64,000 nt of DNA from Winogradskyella schleiferi (GCF_013394655.1 NZ_CP053351.1:806001-870000); one strand, 5' to 3'. Positions 37,555 to 46,399 are shown, counted from the stretch's first letter. Made by a program: numbers and translations. The notes: generated from the letters alone by a model not told the origin.

Positions 37555-38455
37555 GCTTTAATAGAATAGATTTTCCTGATTTGCTGTAGCTTAAATTTAA
37601 AGGTATTGTAACAGATTTCAAGGCTAAATCTAAATTATTATGCGTAAAACTTCCAGTGAATAGACGCGACGTATCAATATTATCGGTATTTATGTTGAAA
37701 TCATATTGATTTTCAAACTCAGCAATCACATAATTTAAAGGAACACTATTAAAACTACTTTCGCCACGCAACCAATTTGGTTGGGCAGCGTTTTCTTTTT
37801 CATTGGCAAGTAATTTCCCATCGATAATTTGGAAGGTATGTCCAGGTTTTAATTTTACAGTGTTATCATTGTACGTAACGCCAACTAAACCTTCGTAGCA
37901 AGTCACTTGAAAATAAGCGTCACGTTGTTTTACATTAAACTGAGTGCCTAAAACACTAACAATTCCGTCAGCTGTAATCACATCAAATTTCTGACCTTTG
38001 GCAACCTTAAAAAATGCTTCACCTTTAAGTTTGACTTCTCTATTGTCACTCCAATTATGGTCATTAAAGGTTAGCGTTGAATTGGCATTTAAATCCACCG
38101 TAGAATTATCAGGTAATTCAATCGTGGTTTGCTGTGCTATGAGCGTTCCCACTTCAGTATCTAAGCTCGTAGTATAATAATAAATACTAAATCCAATAGC
38201 CAAAATTGCCGCAATTCGAAGCAACGGTCTTAACCATTGATTTGAATTCGTTTTCTCAGATTTAAGATTTGGTTTTAGGGTTTCGTAAGTTTTGTCAGTA
38301 GAAAATTCAGGGGCTTTAAAATCCTTTAAAGCCGCATCCATTTTTAGGAGTTGGTTATAATCCGCTAGTTGCTTAAAAGCCCTTTGCTCTTCAGTATTTA
38401 GGTTATTATTCAACCACTTTTTTATGAGTTCTTTTCGTTTCATTTTTTCAATCAT
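37547..38455 (-). CDS. FecR-family anti-sigma factor
   Basis: A 302-residue single-pass inner-membrane protein. A short cytoplasmic N-terminal anti-sigma region (LIKKWLNNNLNTEEQRAFKQL) precedes a transmembrane helix (LLRIAAILAIGFSIYYY, about residue 80) and the periplasmic FecR domain (TTIELPDNSTVDLNANSTL, EAFFKVAKGQKFDV). The C-terminal DUF4974-type domain contains FNSVPLNYVIAEFENQYDF. A start 12 bases downstream (MKRKEL) is equally plausible. The partner sigma gene is about 1.5 kb upstream on the same strand, separated by an IS element. Confidence 0.92.
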   Translation of the reverse strand: MIEKMKRKELIKKWLNNNLNTEEQRAFKQLADYNQLLKMDAALKDFKAPEFSTDKTYETLKPNLKSEKTNSNQWLRPLLRIAAILAIGFSIYYYTTSLDTEVGTLIAQQTTIELPDNSTVDLNANSTLTFNDHNWSDNREVKLKGEAFFKVAKGQKFDVITADGIVSVLGTQFNVKQRDAYFQVTCYEGLVGVTYNDNTVKLKPGHTFQIIDGKLLANEKENAAQPNWLRGESSFNSVPLNYVIAEFENQYDFNINTDNIDTSRLFTGSFTHNNLDLALKSVTIPLNLSYSKSGKSILLKRE

Positions 38456-38541
38456 CTATATGATTTCAAGTATATAACAGCTTCGGTTTAAAAATCCCTA
38501 CCTCGTTTAAGTGTACTTCCCTGAATAGAGTTGACCGTTTT

Positions 38542-39378
38542 TTAGTTATTTACTTCATTGTTAAAAATAGTAATTATGGGTCTATTTTTTGGTTTTAAGG
38601 TTGACCAATATTTCTCAAAATTGTCTGGGCTCATTTTTGGTAAACTTTTATGTGTTCTTTTTTCATTATAATTCTTAACTGCTTTTGCTACACATTTTTT
38701 TAATTGAAAGAAGGTTTCTGGTTTCCAATAATCTAAATATTCTTCTTTTATAGTTCTATTGATTCGTTCTGCATATGCATTGTCCAGTCCACTTAAAGAC
38801 ATACTTATCTTAGTGCCATTGCTTACCAGTAAGTCTATGTATTTACTGTAAGTGTATTGGCTTCCCCTGTCCGAGTTATGGATCTCGGGTGCATTATTTT
38901 CCTTGATTGCCATTTTAAGTGCTTCTACATTCGCTTGCGCTCTCATGTTATCAGATACGATAAACCCAACAATCTTTTTTGTATAAACATCTATTATAAA
39001 CACAGCGTAATAGTGTTTTCCGTTGAGCGGCAGATAGGTTATGTCCGATTGCCATACCACGTTTGGTGCGTTTACCCTTAGACCTTTTATTAGGTTGGGA
39101 TAAAACTTTTTACCTGCTATTGTTGTGCGTTTATAATTCCTTTTCTTTTTAATTCTGTAACCAAGACCCATCATGGTTTCTATAAAACGGTCTCGACCTA
39201 TAAAATCCGGATCTAATATATTGTACATCTTTTCTACTCCACAACCAGGATGATCCTCCCGAAGATCATCTGCCTCTAATATTAATTGAGACACTCGACT
39301 ATCGAAAACCGCTTGCCGCTTTGCATACTGGTTAACGGCTTGTTTACTGATGCCTATGGTTTTATAAAGCTGGTTCAT
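38542..39378 (-). CDS. IS3-family transposase OrfB (DDE integrase), copy 2
   Basis: A 278-residue DDE integrase with the same triad as copy 1 (WQSDITYLP, HNSDRGSQYT, AYAERINRTIKEE). Only one residue differs from copy 1, near the C-terminus (RPIITIF here against RPIMTIF), from a single base change at 38572. It is probably made as an OrfAB fusion through the T8 run (A8 on the coding strand) at 39436-39443. Confidence 0.95.
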   Translation of the reverse strand: MNQLYKTIGISKQAVNQYAKRQAVFDSRVSQLILEADDLREDHPGCGVEKMYNILDPDFIGRDRFIETMMGLGYRIKKKRNYKRTTIAGKKFYPNLIKGLRVNAPNVVWQSDITYLPLNGKHYYAVFIIDVYTKKIVGFIVSDNMRAQANVEALKMAIKENNAPEIHNSDRGSQYTYSKYIDLLVSNGTKISMSLSGLDNAYAERINRTIKEEYLDYWKPETFFQLKKCVAKAVKNYNEKRTHKSLPKMSPDNFEKYWSTLKPKNRPIITIFNNEVNN

Positions 39379-39386
39379 ACTAAAAC

Positions 39387-39785
39387 TTAGTGTTTCTTTA
39401 TGTGTTCTGAACCAGTTGATTGCGGAGTGTTGGAATTTTTTTTGATATCTATACTTAAATCGTCTTCTGCAATATCAATTAGCTTCTCCAAATAATCTAT
39501 CTTTATCTGTTTACGCCCAACTATGGCTTCAAGCTCTTTTATTCGGGCTTGTTGTTCTTTCATCTTTTGGGCACTACTGTTTTTCATCTCTACAACTCTT
39601 GAACCTTTTTCGTTAAAGGTAGAAAATTTATGGATCCAACTGTAAATTGATGTATTGCTTATGTTGTGTAATTTTTCCAATTGAGGCACGCTAAATTGAC
39701 CAGATTCAAAATCTTTTACGATTTGTCGTTTAAATTCTTCAGAATAAATTCGTTTCTTTTTTAATAGTTTAATGTTTGCTTTCAT
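39387..39785 (-). CDS. IS3-family transposase OrfA, copy 2
   Basis: A 132-residue helix-turn-helix and coiled-coil protein identical in translation to OrfA of copy 1. It carries the A8 slippage run near its 3' end and ends 8 bases before the OrfB ATG. Confidence 0.93.
   Translation of the reverse strand: MKANIKLLKKKRIYSEEFKRQIVKDFESGQFSVPQLEKLHNISNTSIYSWIHKFSTFNEKGSRVVEMKNSSAQKMKEQQARIKELEAIVGRKQIKIDYLEKLIDIAEDDLSIDIKKNSNTPQSTGSEHIKKH
39436..39443 (-). promoter_or_regulatory. Probable -1 frameshift site in the IS (copy 2)
   Basis: Eight A residues on the coding strand, in the same position as in copy 1. They would allow slippage from OrfA into the OrfB frame. Confidence 0.78.
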
Positions 39786-39832
39786 AAGTTTACACTTTGT
39801 TTAAAGTGGTCAACCTATACTAGGGACATACA

Positions 39833-39852
39833 AAGTTCAAAGTTCAAAGTTC
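39833..39852 (-). repeat. Short AAGTTCA heptamer array at the IS edge
   Basis: Two perfect AAGTTCA units and a third ending in C follow the IS directly. The IS target duplication is the first AAG of the array. On the minus strand the units read TGAACTT. Confidence 0.85.
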
Positions 39853-39857
39853 CGCTG

Positions 39858-39895
39858 TTGGCAGTTGGCAGTCCTCAGTATGCAGTCTGCAGTCA
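39858..39895 (-). repeat. Degenerate heptamer run (GACTGCA-like) after the sigma gene
   Basis: On the minus strand this reads as consecutive 7-base units GACTGCA, GACTGCA, TACTGAG, GACTGCC, AACTGCC. All keep ACTG at the same phase. Confidence 0.7.
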
Positions 39896-39925
39896 ACGGT
39901 CTTATTTCTTTGTTCAATTTTTTTT

Positions 39926-39946
39926 CACTTTACACTTTACACTTTA
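39926..39946 (-). repeat. CACTTTA heptamer array (3 copies)
   Basis: Three perfect CACTTTA units lie 33 bases downstream of the sigma factor stop codon. Confidence 0.85.
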
Positions 39947-39978
39947 CCCTGAAAACTAAGACTGAGACTGAAAACTAT

Positions 39979-40494
39979 TTAAAGTCCATCCACTTCCTCC
40001 CGCAACTTCTTTAAAGCACCATAAATTCGTTTTTCAACCGCCTTTACTGAAATGCCCAACAAACCTGCAATTTCCTTAAAACGTTTCCCTTCAATTCTGT
40101 TCATTAAAAAAGCGACACGCTGTGCTTCCGTTAAGTTACTTATGGCATGTTGTAATTTTTGATGGTATTCTTTTTCTTGTAATACAAACTCAGGCGTTTC
40201 GTTTGTTGAATGTTTTTGAGGTTTTTTACTAAATTTTAAAACCACTTTTTGGTGCGCCACAGCATTGAGCATTAAATTGTTTGCCGTAGTAAATAAATAA
40301 CTCTTCGCTTTAGCTGGTGCAATTTTGCCACAATTTTGCCACAGTTTAATAAACGCTTCCTGAACTTGATCTTGTGGGTTTAAGTGCTCGCCGAATTTAT
40401 AATACAAAAAATCATGAAGGTTCTTGGCGTGTTTCTTATACAAACGTTCAAACAGATGTGATTCGCAGATATTATCTTGTAAAGGTTTGCTCAT
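39979..40494 (-). CDS. FecI-like ECF sigma-70 factor
   Basis: A 171-residue extracytoplasmic-function sigma factor. Region 2 runs from LYKKHAKNLHDFLYYKF through DQVQEAFIKLWQN. Region 4 is ISNLTEAQRVAFLMNRIEGK, then FKEIAGLLGISVKAVEKRIYGALKKLRE. An ATG 21 bases upstream (40515) is also in frame, but the chosen start matches the usual family N-terminus. The partner FecR and the STN-type TonB receptor lie downstream on the same strand, so it probably responds to the receptor's ligand. An IS now separates it from fecR. Confidence 0.93.
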   Translation of the reverse strand: MSKPLQDNICESHLFERLYKKHAKNLHDFLYYKFGEHLNPQDQVQEAFIKLWQNCGKIAPAKAKSYLFTTANNLMLNAVAHQKVVLKFSKKPQKHSTNETPEFVLQEKEYHQKLQHAISNLTEAQRVAFLMNRIEGKRFKEIAGLLGISVKAVEKRIYGALKKLREEVDGL

Positions 40495-40598
40495 GTCTAT
40501 TATTAGGTGCCACAAATTATAAATAATTTTTTAATAATGTTGGGTAGGATTTTTTGTGTTTAAACTGTTTTATAATAAAGAGTTAAAGCTTAAGCGCC

Positions 40599-42869
40599 AT
40601 GAAAATCCAAATCAGTCACCTATTAATAAGCTTCCTTTTTGCCTTTTTGTGCGTCACATCTTGTCAAGACGAAATTGAGCAAATTGAAAATCCGAACGAG
40701 CAAGAAACGATTGTGCCCAACTCTACGTTGGCAAGTCTTATGAGCAGAACAGCGTCTAATTTTGGTGCTGCTGATGATATTTTGGATGGCGCAAGTTGTT
40801 TTTCTGTTGAATTACCTGTAACTATTCAAGTTAGCGATATCACAATTATCATTGAAAGTGAAGCTGATTTAGAAGCGCTAGAAGATGTGTTATATGATAT
40901 TTCAGTTGATGAGGATGTAATGGAATTCGTATTTCCGATTACCATCATATTCAATGATTATAGCCAAATTATCATTGAAAATGCAAACATGTTGCAAAGT
41001 TTCATAGACGAATGTGTTGAGGATGAAAACGATGTTATTGCATGTGCTGATTTTGTGTATCCAATTTCATTTTCGGTATTCAATTCAGGATTTAACTTAG
41101 TAGATACGGTCGTTATTTCAGATGACGAAGCCTTATATATATTTTTAGATGAATTGGAAGACGATGAGAATGCTGTGATTGTGAGCTTAAACTTTCCTGT
41201 AACCATAGCGTACGCAAATGGCGAAACTATTGAAGTCGATACCAATGAAGAATTAGCCGCAGCGATAGAAGTTGCAGATCAATTTTGTGAAGATGAAAAC
41301 GATTGCCTTGAAGATGAAGTCGCACAAAACTTAATAGAATGTTCATGGGCTTTTAGCGATGGTTCTGGGAATTTTGAAAATGATAGAATGATTTTTAATC
41401 CTAATGGAGAATTACAGATTTCTGAAGGAATGGCAACCTCTGCTATTGGTGGCAATTGGAATTTGTCAGCTACAGAAAATGGTATTATTTTGAACTTTTC
41501 AGAATTAACAGCTTTTCAAGACAGTCTTGGAGGCGATTGGTTGATAATTGAATGTGATGTTGATAGAATGGTGTTGACCAAAGTAAATCAAACTTTAGTA
41601 TTAGAACAAGATTGCGAAGGTAATTTAGGGTGTTCTGAGGAAGAAATCAATGCAAATATTATTGAGTGTGCCTGGCAATTGCAAACTAATCTTATGGATT
41701 CTTTGGTTCCTATCTATGTTTATTTTACACCAAACGCACAGGTTTTATTGTCTAATAACGGCAATACCGAAACTCAAATCGGAACTTGGGATTTAGTGAC
41801 CGTTTCAACAGAAAAATTTATCGAGTTTATCTTACAGCAAGGATTTGAAACTTTAAATGGACAATGGCAGATTGTGGAGTGCAATGATGGTTTTTTACAC
41901 CTTGTAATTGGCAATAATTATATCTACTTAGAGCAGGAATGTAATTTACCAAATGATGATGAACTCTTCAATTGTTTTGGTGATTTTGAAATTTTAACCT
42001 GTGAACAGCCTAACAACGCTCCCGTTTATAACTTAAGCGCAAATACTATTGGATTGATAGATTGTAGCGCTTCCTTTACACCTTCATTTCATGAAACATT
42101 AGCAGATGCAAATAATAATGTAAACCCAATTTCAAATACGGAATCTTACGAAACATTGACCGCACAAGTCTATTTAAGAATTGAAGCCGCGAGTGGTAAT
42201 TTTGAAATATTCAATGTGTATTTAAACACAGAAAATTGTAATTATTTTGAATGTTTCGAGAGTTTCGATGCTATTTTAGAAGTCTGTGACAATTTTACGG
42301 ATGGTCCTTATGAATTTAACCTGACAATTGCATTCGCCAATTGTACACCAACTGCTGATGTGGTCACTTATCATGAAACACAAGCTGACGCTGAAGCAGC
42401 AATAAATCCTATTTCCAATCCAGAGGTTTATACGAGTGTTAATGTGATGCAAATCGTATATGTAAGAGTTGAAATTAGCAATCAATATGAAGTATTTCCA
42501 ATTCAATTAAGTATCATTGACTGTAATGCCGGAAATTGCACAGAAGGCGATATCGATGGTATTTTGGCTGAATGCTTATGGAATATATCTAGCTACAATG
42601 GAAGTGATAATCTTTTTGACTATAATTTCAATTTTGAACAAAACTCTGGCATTGTCGTCATTTATAATGATACTATAACTATTGATGCTGGGTGGTCAAC
42701 ATCACAAGCCAATGATGGCGTGGTCATAGCGTTTTCAAATGTTGCCGGACCAAATATCCAAGCTATAAATGGAAACTGGTTGGTTGTGGAATGTACGGCA
42801 GAGCAATTGGTGCTACATAACGTAAATGATAGTAATAACGAAATAGTTCTAGACAGAACCTGTGAATAA
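40599..42869 (+). CDS. Large acidic multi-domain lipoprotein
   Basis: A 756-residue exported lipoprotein (signal ending LCVTSCQDE, Cys near residue 23) very rich in Asp and Glu. Visible repeats: about three beta segments of the type FPVTIxxxNGxxIxxxxxxEL (residues 65-225); three lipocalin-like units built around IECxWxF...GxWxIVEC and ending LEQxC (about 240-345, 350-450, 650-756); and two 85-residue units carrying FHETLADANNNVNPI and YHETQADAEAAINPI, a pattern common in gliding/T9SS adhesins. No T9SS tail is seen. It diverges from the ECF sigma gene across 83-104 bases. The role is unknown; cell-surface binding is plausible. Confidence 0.72.
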   Translation: MKIQISHLLISFLFAFLCVTSCQDEIEQIENPNEQETIVPNSTLASLMSRTASNFGAADDILDGASCFSVELPVTIQVSDITIIIESEADLEALEDVLYDISVDEDVMEFVFPITIIFNDYSQIIIENANMLQSFIDECVEDENDVIACADFVYPISFSVFNSGFNLVDTVVISDDEALYIFLDELEDDENAVIVSLNFPVTIAYANGETIEVDTNEELAAAIEVADQFCEDENDCLEDEVAQNLIECSWAFSDGSGNFENDRMIFNPNGELQISEGMATSAIGGNWNLSATENGIILNFSELTAFQDSLGGDWLIIECDVDRMVLTKVNQTLVLEQDCEGNLGCSEEEINANIIECAWQLQTNLMDSLVPIYVYFTPNAQVLLSNNGNTETQIGTWDLVTVSTEKFIEFILQQGFETLNGQWQIVECNDGFLHLVIGNNYIYLEQECNLPNDDELFNCFGDFEILTCEQPNNAPVYNLSANTIGLIDCSASFTPSFHETLADANNNVNPISNTESYETLTAQVYLRIEAASGNFEIFNVYLNTENCNYFECFESFDAILEVCDNFTDGPYEFNLTIAFANCTPTADVVTYHETQADAEAAINPISNPEVYTSVNVMQIVYVRVEISNQYEVFPIQLSIIDCNAGNCTEGDIDGILAECLWNISSYNGSDNLFDYNFNFEQNSGIVVIYNDTITIDAGWSTSQANDGVVIAFSNVAGPNIQAINGNWLVVECTAEQLVLHNVNDSNNEIVLDRTCE

Positions 42870-42912
42870 GAAAACACTAGAAGTTAGTAATTTTAGTAAG
42901 TTAAGTTGATTG

Positions 42913-42946
42913 AAAAGGGTCACTCGCCATGAGTGGCTCTTTTTTC
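42913..42946 (+). terminator. Terminator after the acidic lipoprotein gene
   Basis: A 13-bp stem with two G-T pairs (42913-42925 with 42931-42943) around a GCCAT loop, followed by T residues. Confidence 0.8.
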
Positions 42947-43020
42947 TTATTGATGGTTCTGGGAAAATTAGGTTTTAATCTTCATAAATTTAAGTTATTT
43001 TTATCCAAATTTTCTCACTA

Positions 43021-44559
43021 ATGAAGAATTCTGAAACTTTCGTAAAAGACATCAACGAAGGAAACACTTTTAAAGGCGACTATATTACCTTGGGTTCTGC
43101 CATGCTCGATGGTGAAACGATAACCAATACCTTTGTGAATGTGCCGCTAAAAACCATGAACAGACACGGTCTCATTGCTGGAGCAACAGGAACTGGAAAA
43201 ACGAAAACACTTCAAGTATTAGCTGAAAATCTATCCGAAAAAGGTGTTCCTGTTTTGTTAATGGACATTAAAGGCGATTTAAGTGGCTTAGCCAAACCAA
43301 GTCCTGGACATCCAAAAATTGATGAACGTCACGAAAAAATAGGTTTGCCTTTTGAACCTAAAGCGTTTCCAGTAGAAGTGATGACATTGTCTGAGCAAGA
43401 TGGTGTAAGATTGAGAGCAACAATCAGTGAGTTTGGACCTGTTTTAATTTCAAGAATATTGGATGTTACGGAAACCCAAGCCGGAATTATTTCTGTTATA
43501 TTTAAATATTGCGATGACAACAAGTTGCCTTTGCTGGATCTTAAGGATTTCAAGAAAATTTTACAATATGCCACTAATGAAGGTAAAGCCGAATTTGAAG
43601 AATCCTATGGTCGTATTTCTACAGCTTCAACAGGAGCGATTCTTAGAAAACTTATTGAAATAGAACAACAAGGTGGCGATTTGTTCTTTGGAGAAACCTC
43701 ATTTGATACTCAAGATTTGTTGCGTATCGATGAAAATGGAAGAGGTTATATCAATATTATTCGGTTAACGGATATTCAAGATCGACCGAAATTGTTTTCG
43801 ACTTTTATGTTGAGTTTATTGGCTGAAATATATTCTACATTTCCGGAACAAGGCGATAGTGGACGTCCGGAATTGATCATGTTTATTGACGAGGCCCATT
43901 TAATTTTTAATGAAGCTTCTGATGCATTATTAAATCAGATTGAAAGTATTGTAAAACTGATTCGTAGCAAAGGTGTTGGGCTCTATTTTGTGACCCAGAA
44001 TCCAACGGATGTTCCAGAGGCGGTTTTGGGACAATTAGGTCTAAAAGTGCAACATGCTTTAAGGGCATTTACGGCAAAAGATAGAAAAGCGATTAAATTA
44101 ACGGCTCAGAATTATCCTGATACGGAATATTACGATACAGCAGAAGTGCTGACTTCACTTGGTATTGGAGAGGCTTTAGTCTCAGCTTTGGATGAAAAAG
44201 GAAAACCAACCCCTTTGGCTGCAACCATGATGCGTGCACCAATGAGCAGAATGGATATTTTATCTGAATCTGAACTTGCAACGCTTTTATCTCAATCTCA
44301 ACTCGCTAGAAAATATAATAAAGAAATCGATAGGGATAGTGCTTACGAAATGCTGAATGAAAAAATTGAGCAGGCACAGGCTGAAGAAGCGAAGCAGAAA
44401 GCTAAAGAAGAGCGAGAAGCTTTAAAACGTGCAGAGAGCAAAAGAAGAACAAGGACTACAAGAAGACAAAGTACACGAATGAACCCTATTGTAAAGGTTT
44501 TGACGAGTGCAACCGTAATACGAGGCGTTCTGGGAATATTAAGTAAAATGATCAAATAA
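43021..44559 (+). CDS. HerA-like (DUF853) P-loop ATPase
   Basis: A 512-residue cytoplasmic ATPase of the HerA/FtsK superfamily. Walker A is GATGTGKTKTLQ (about residue 57), Walker B is LIMFIDEAHLIFNEA, and sensor-like YFVTQNPTDVPEAVL follows. The C-terminus is a basic, glutamine- and lysine-rich coiled coil. DUF853 proteins are widespread, with unknown substrates; no nurA-type nuclease gene is adjacent. The stop codon touches the next possible ATG. Confidence 0.88.
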   Translation: MKNSETFVKDINEGNTFKGDYITLGSAMLDGETITNTFVNVPLKTMNRHGLIAGATGTGKTKTLQVLAENLSEKGVPVLLMDIKGDLSGLAKPSPGHPKIDERHEKIGLPFEPKAFPVEVMTLSEQDGVRLRATISEFGPVLISRILDVTETQAGIISVIFKYCDDNKLPLLDLKDFKKILQYATNEGKAEFEESYGRISTASTGAILRKLIEIEQQGGDLFFGETSFDTQDLLRIDENGRGYINIIRLTDIQDRPKLFSTFMLSLLAEIYSTFPEQGDSGRPELIMFIDEAHLIFNEASDALLNQIESIVKLIRSKGVGLYFVTQNPTDVPEAVLGQLGLKVQHALRAFTAKDRKAIKLTAQNYPDTEYYDTAEVLTSLGIGEALVSALDEKGKPTPLAATMMRAPMSRMDILSESELATLLSQSQLARKYNKEIDRDSAYEMLNEKIEQAQAEEAKQKAKEEREALKRAESKRRTRTTRRQSTRMNPIVKVLTSATVIRGVLGILSKMIK

Positions 44560-44577
44560 ATGACACCTAAATCTAAA

Positions 44578-45135
44578 ATGAAAAATAACCTATTTGCGGT
44601 AATGGTTTGTGCACTTTTAATAATAAGTTGTGCGAAAGACAATCCACCAGATCCATTTGCCATTTCAAAGCATCATGTTGGATTATTAACAGATTCCACA
44701 AAAGTGAAAGAATTGGATGCCATTTTTAGTAATGATTCTGTTGTGCGGTATATTGCAGGCGATGAATTTATCGGTTCTGTAAATACCATTGAGGTTTTTG
44801 AAAAAAATGGTAACAAACTTTTGGATTTATCGCCAAAAGAAGCGTTGGATTCGACTTCGGTAATTTCAAGCGTTCGCATTATTGATGAGCGTTATAAAAC
44901 AGAAAAGAATATTTCGACCTTAAGTACATTTAAAGATGTTAAAGAGGCTTATAAAATTTCGAAAGTCGATAATTTAATTAACGTGATTGTAGTTTCTGTT
45001 AATGAAATCAATGCGTCTTTTACTATTGATAAAAAGGAACTACCAGCAAGTATGCGTTTTGATATGGATATGGTAATTGATCCCATTCAGATTCCAGAAA
45101 AAGCTAAGATTAAATATTTTATGGTACATTGGTAG
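44578..45135 (+). CDS. Small lipoprotein of unknown function
   Basis: A 185-residue lipoprotein. The start at 44578 (MKNNLFAVMVCALLIISCAKD) gives a proper lipobox with Cys near residue 18; an in-frame ATG at 44560 sits directly after the DUF853 stop. The mature part (HVGLLTDSTKVKELDAIFSN) is alpha/beta without known motifs. It is probably co-transcribed with the DUF853 gene. A short degenerate CAGT-word repeat lies between it and the cupin gene. Confidence 0.7.
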   Translation: MKNNLFAVMVCALLIISCAKDNPPDPFAISKHHVGLLTDSTKVKELDAIFSNDSVVRYIAGDEFIGSVNTIEVFEKNGNKLLDLSPKEALDSTSVISSVRIIDERYKTEKNISTLSTFKDVKEAYKISKVDNLINVIVVSVNEINASFTIDKKELPASMRFDMDMVIDPIQIPEKAKIKYFMVHW

Positions 45136-45137
45136 AT

Positions 45138-45174
45138 CAGTGAACAGTATTCAGTAGCAGTAAGCAGTAAAAAA
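45138..45174 (+). repeat. Degenerate CAGT-word heptamer run
   Basis: Between the lipoprotein and cupin genes the sequence reads CAGTGAA, CAGTATT, CAGTAG, CAGTAAG, CAGTAAA. Four of the five units are 7 bases long. Confidence 0.7.
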
Positions 45175-45549
45175 ATGCAAAAAAAGAAAAAATACAAAAT
45201 TCAAAATTCGCCCTTTATAGTTCCTACCGATGATGGTAAAATTATCAAAGAACATTTTGGAAATGCCACTGACGGCAATTCCGAAATAAGTATTGCACAC
45301 ATGGTAGCTCCTCCTGGATGGTCAGAGCCTTTCCAGACACCAGAATTTGACGAATACACGTTTATCATCAAGGGTAGAAAGCAGTTCATTATAGAAGGAG
45401 AAACCATTATCTTAGAAGCTGGACATTCCATTAAAGTAGAAAAAAATACCAGATTACAATATTCAAACCCCTTCACGGAACCTTGCGAGTATTTAGCGAT
45501 TTGCCTACCTGCATTTTCAATCGAAGCTGTTAACAGAGAAGACCAATAG
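45175..45549 (+). CDS. Cupin-domain protein
   Basis: A 124-residue single cupin. The barrel shows HMVAPPGWSEPFQTPEFDEYTFI and LEAGHSIKVEKNTRLQYSNPF, the two cupin motifs with a weakly conserved metal site (Glu and His). Such proteins bind small ligands or act as isomerases or dioxygenases; the substrate is unknown. It is followed one base later by an alpha/beta hydrolase gene, suggesting a linked task. Confidence 0.82.
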   Translation: MQKKKKYKIQNSPFIVPTDDGKIIKEHFGNATDGNSEISIAHMVAPPGWSEPFQTPEFDEYTFIIKGRKQFIIEGETIILEAGHSIKVEKNTRLQYSNPFTEPCEYLAICLPAFSIEAVNREDQ

Positions 45550-45550
45550 T

Positions 45551-46378
45551 ATGAGTAGTTTCGTTGTCAAATCGATTGGAAGTGCTCTAAATGCAACGAG
45601 TTTAATTTCTTCAAAATATGCAGCTAAAAAAGCTATAAACTTATTTGCTTCACCTCGAAAAGGACGTTATAATGATGACCAAAAACGCATCATTGATTCC
45701 GCTTTTTTTGAAGACATATGTTATAACAATATGGAGATCGCCACGTATCGTTGGGTTGGCAAAGGCAAAACTGTTTTATTGATGCATGGTTGGGAAAGTA
45801 ATACAGCACGTTGGGAGTATATTCTAAACGATTTAAAAGCGCAAGACTATAATATAGTAGCTTTAGATGCACCAGCTCATGGAAGGTCTGACGGCAAACA
45901 ATTTAATGCGGTTTTATATTCTGAATTTATAAATGCGGTGGCTAAAAAATTTCAACCAGAGGTTTTAATTGGACATTCCGTTGGAGGTATGGCAAGTGTA
46001 TTTTGTATGTATCATTATCAATTACCTTCCGTTAAAAAAATGATTTTACTTGGTGCTCCTGCCCATTTTACAGGTGTTTTTGACCGCTATAAAAATATGA
46101 TGGGTTACAACAAAAGGATTTCAAGTGGTTTAGATGCAATTGTATTAAAGCGTTTTGAAAAACCCGTCTCTTACTTTTCTGCAGCAAACTTTACGGAATC
46201 GATTAAGGCCGAAGGTTTAGTTATTCATGATAAGAATGATAAGATTATTCCTTACGAGGATGGGCAATTGATTGCTAGCCGCTATAAAAATTCTGAATTT
46301 ATTTCTACTACAGGTTTTGGGCATGGACTGAAGGATGAATCTTTAACGCCTAAGATTATTCAATTTATAAATGACTAA
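45551..46378 (+). CDS. Alpha/beta-fold hydrolase
   Basis: A 275-residue serine hydrolase. The oxyanion segment is LLMHGWESNTARWEY, the nucleophile elbow is LIGHSVGGMAS, the acid is in IHDKNDKIIPYEDG, and the His is in FGHGLKDESL. The N-terminal 60 residues are basic with no signal peptide. The substrate is unknown. It is translationally linked to the upstream cupin gene. Confidence 0.88.
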   Translation: MSSFVVKSIGSALNATSLISSKYAAKKAINLFASPRKGRYNDDQKRIIDSAFFEDICYNNMEIATYRWVGKGKTVLLMHGWESNTARWEYILNDLKAQDYNIVALDAPAHGRSDGKQFNAVLYSEFINAVAKKFQPEVLIGHSVGGMASVFCMYHYQLPSVKKMILLGAPAHFTGVFDRYKNMMGYNKRISSGLDAIVLKRFEKPVSYFSAANFTESIKAEGLVIHDKNDKIIPYEDGQLIASRYKNSEFISTTGFGHGLKDESLTPKIIQFIND

Positions 46379-46387
46379 TCTTTATCG

Positions 46388-46395
46388 TACTTTTG
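46388..46395 (+). promoter_or_regulatory. Candidate -7 box close to the rluF start
   Basis: TACTTTTG fits TAnnTTTG and ends 4 bases before the rluF ATG (46400). A leaderless or nearly leaderless mRNA would result. No TTG lies at the ideal -33 distance. Confidence 0.4.
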
Positions 46396-46399
46396 CATC

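Larger units (their letters stand above)
38512..39832 (-). mobile_element. IS3-family insertion sequence, copy 2 (1321 bp)
   Basis: Same length and same ends as copy 1 but in the opposite orientation. The host triplet AAG is duplicated on both sides (38509-38511 and 39833-39835). It sits between the ECF sigma gene and its fecR-like partner. Its transposase is transcribed in the same direction as that unit. It entered an AAGTTCA heptamer repeat. Confidence 0.95.

Noticed and set aside
9092..38511. Inversion of the 29-kb segment by recombination between the IS copies
   Set aside because: Each copy keeps matching target triplets on both sides (TCA/TCA and AAG/AAG) and continuous arrays. A single inversion would have mixed these.
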